DNA of 64,000 nucleotides from contig NC_020291.1 of the NCBI RefSeq assembly GCF_000340885.1, forward strand, positions 5,145,001 to 5,209,000, read 5' to 3'. The stretch's first letter is position 1; each line of letters opens with the position of its first letter. A program made the position numbers and the translations under genes. Below, in pieces: positions 63,162-64,000 of this stretch. The notes beneath the pieces are model-generated. The model did no database searches, was not told the DNA's origin, and worked only from the letters and a program-made list of their open reading frames with translations. The stretch comes from Clostridium saccharoperbutylacetonicum N1-4(HMT) (GTDB taxonomy: Bacteria; Bacillota; Clostridia; Clostridiales; Clostridiaceae).

Positions 63162-64000
63162 TTATATCATCATTGCTGAATAATATGCATTATTTATAGC
63201 GTGATAAATCTGTCCAACATTTTTACAATCACCAATTATATAATATTCATCCACTAAGTCACATAATTCATCAACTTTATCATATGGCGCTCTAAAACCA
63301 AGTGCACAAACTATACTATCTGCTTCAATAATAAATTCTTCACCATTTCGTGTGCATAATACACCTGAAGGTACTATTTCCTTTACCATTGTATTTCTAT
63401 ATATAGTAGCTGATTTTTCGACTTCTACCATTAGACCGCCTCTATAGAATGAATTCACATCTTCAGCAACATCATTTTTCATTTCAATAATTGAACATTC
63501 TTTTCCATCATGTTTAAAGGAAACTGCTGCCTCACTTCCAACAAGTCCGCCTCCTAAAATCACAACCTTTTCCCCTAATTTATCGTGATTTACTTCCGCA
63601 TCAATAGCCATAATAACTTTTGGAGAATCTATTCCTTTGATTGGTGGTACAAGTTCCTTTGAACCTATTGCAACCATTAATACATCAGGAGCAAATTCCT
63701 TAACATATTCTTTTGTAACTTCTGTATTAAGAATTACTTTTACTTCAGCATTTTCTACTCTCTTAATCAAGACATTACAAAAATCTATAATATCTTTTTT
63801 AAAATATGCCGCACCAGCTGGATAAAGGTTTCCACCTAATTTATCAGACTTCTCAATTAAAGTTACATCATGTCCTCTTTCTGCCGCTGTAATTGCTGCT
63901 TGCATTCCAGCTGGGCCACCACCTGCTATCAAGACTTTTTTCTTATTAAATGCTGTCTTATCTCTTAATTTTTCAGGAAATTGCTGCCCCATAGTTGGAT
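63162..64000 (-). CDS. Old Yellow Enzyme/2,4-dienoyl-CoA reductase-like protein, C-terminal part
   Basis: Truncated by the window edge: the reading frame stays open to base 64000 and the N-terminal TIM barrel lies outside. The visible 270 or so residues hold an FAD Rossmann motif (LIAGGGPAGMQAAITAAERG), VTLIEKSDKLGG, an NAD motif (VILGGGLVGSEAAVSF) and a closing GDCKNVGQIYHAI segment. This is the C-terminal module of FadH/daidzein-reductase-type NADH:flavin oxidoreductases, which reduce enones using FMN, FAD and a 4Fe-4S cluster. In this locus it may reduce an aglycone or keto-sugar enone. The internal ATG at 63992 is not the start. Confidence 0.88.
   Translation of the reverse strand, partial: PTMGQQFPEKLRDKTAFNKKKVLIAGGGPAGMQAAITAAERGHDVTLIEKSDKLGGNLYPAGAAYFKKDIIDFCNVLIKRVENAEVKVILNTEVTKEYVKEFAPDVLMVAIGSKELVPPIKGIDSPKVIMAIDAEVNHDKLGEKVVILGGGLVGSEAAVSFKHDGKECSIIEMKNDVAEDVNSFYRGGLMVEVEKSATIYRNTMVKEIVPSGVLCTRNGEEFIIEADSIVCALGFRAPYDKVDELCDLVDEYYIIGDCKNVGQIYHAINNAYYSAMMI

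Noticed and set aside
63162..63992. Complete 276-residue oxidoreductase starting at ATG 63992
   Set aside because: The frame stays open to the window edge, no ribosome site precedes the ATG, and the family needs an N-terminal TIM barrel.

Overview
The window reads as chromosomal DNA of a strictly or mainly anaerobic, low-GC, spore-former-like Clostridium (Clostridium sensu stricto, possibly near C. beijerinckii; the species is inference). Evidence: very AT-rich intergenic DNA, strong GGAGG ribosome sites, oxygen-sensitive glycyl-radical and radical-SAM enzymes, and choline-binding-type wall proteins. I see no rRNA, tRNA, CRISPR array, transposase or phage gene.

Region 1 (1-20.2 kb) is mostly housekeeping and general physiology: a manganese catalase, a membrane chemoreceptor, an M29 aminopeptidase, a YjeM-like amino acid permease, a rubredoxin/DUF2231 membrane fusion, an ABC-2 exporter operon ending in a MalT-type LuxR regulator, argS behind a leader terminator, greA, an XRE regulator, and ptsG-glcT. 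The ptsG leader holds a clear antiterminator target overlapping a terminator.

Region 2 (20.2-34.9 kb) holds the ahbC-ahbD-ahbA-ahbB operon, which makes heme from siroheme, then a choline-binding-type secreted protein, and a TolC-like/RND/adaptor efflux operon. The efflux operon is divergent from a NarL-type two-component system, and two copies of a 14-bp palindrome lie between them. A DHH phosphoesterase and a flavin-reductase-like protein follow.

Region 3 (34.9-41.9 kb) encodes a PflD/YbiW-type glycyl radical enzyme, a fructose-6-phosphate-aldolase-like transaldolase, a DeoR regulator and the divergent activase. Four copies of a TTTCATTTGAAA-type palindrome flank both promoters. In E. coli this gene set opens and cleaves 1,5-anhydrohexitol 6-phosphates. 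A siroheme-type sulfite/nitrite reductase follows.

Region 4 (42-64 kb, running off the right edge) is the most interesting. It carries two Gfo/Idh/MocA oxidoreductases, two TIM-barrel isomerase-like proteins, a small DUF6379-type protein, a fumarate-reductase-like flavoprotein, an MFS transporter, a flavodoxin-type reductase, a nitroreductase, a NuoG/GltD-like plus degenerate NuoF-like electron-transfer pair, a LacI regulator, an FGGY kinase, a 2-hydroxyacid dehydrogenase and the end of an Old Yellow Enzyme/dienoyl-CoA-reductase-like protein. The adjacent TIM-barrel plus DUF6379 pair is the signature of bacterial C-glycoside deglycosidase, and a Gfo/Idh enzyme normally makes its 3-oxo substrate. 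I infer an anaerobic C-glycoside (plant polyphenol glycoside) catabolic locus. Since C-deglycosylation releases a 1,5-anhydro sugar, the nearby anhydrohexitol-phosphate module could be its downstream sugar route. That link is a hypothesis.

Several starts below differ from the longest open frame because the ribosome-binding site decides for a shorter one; each such case is stated.
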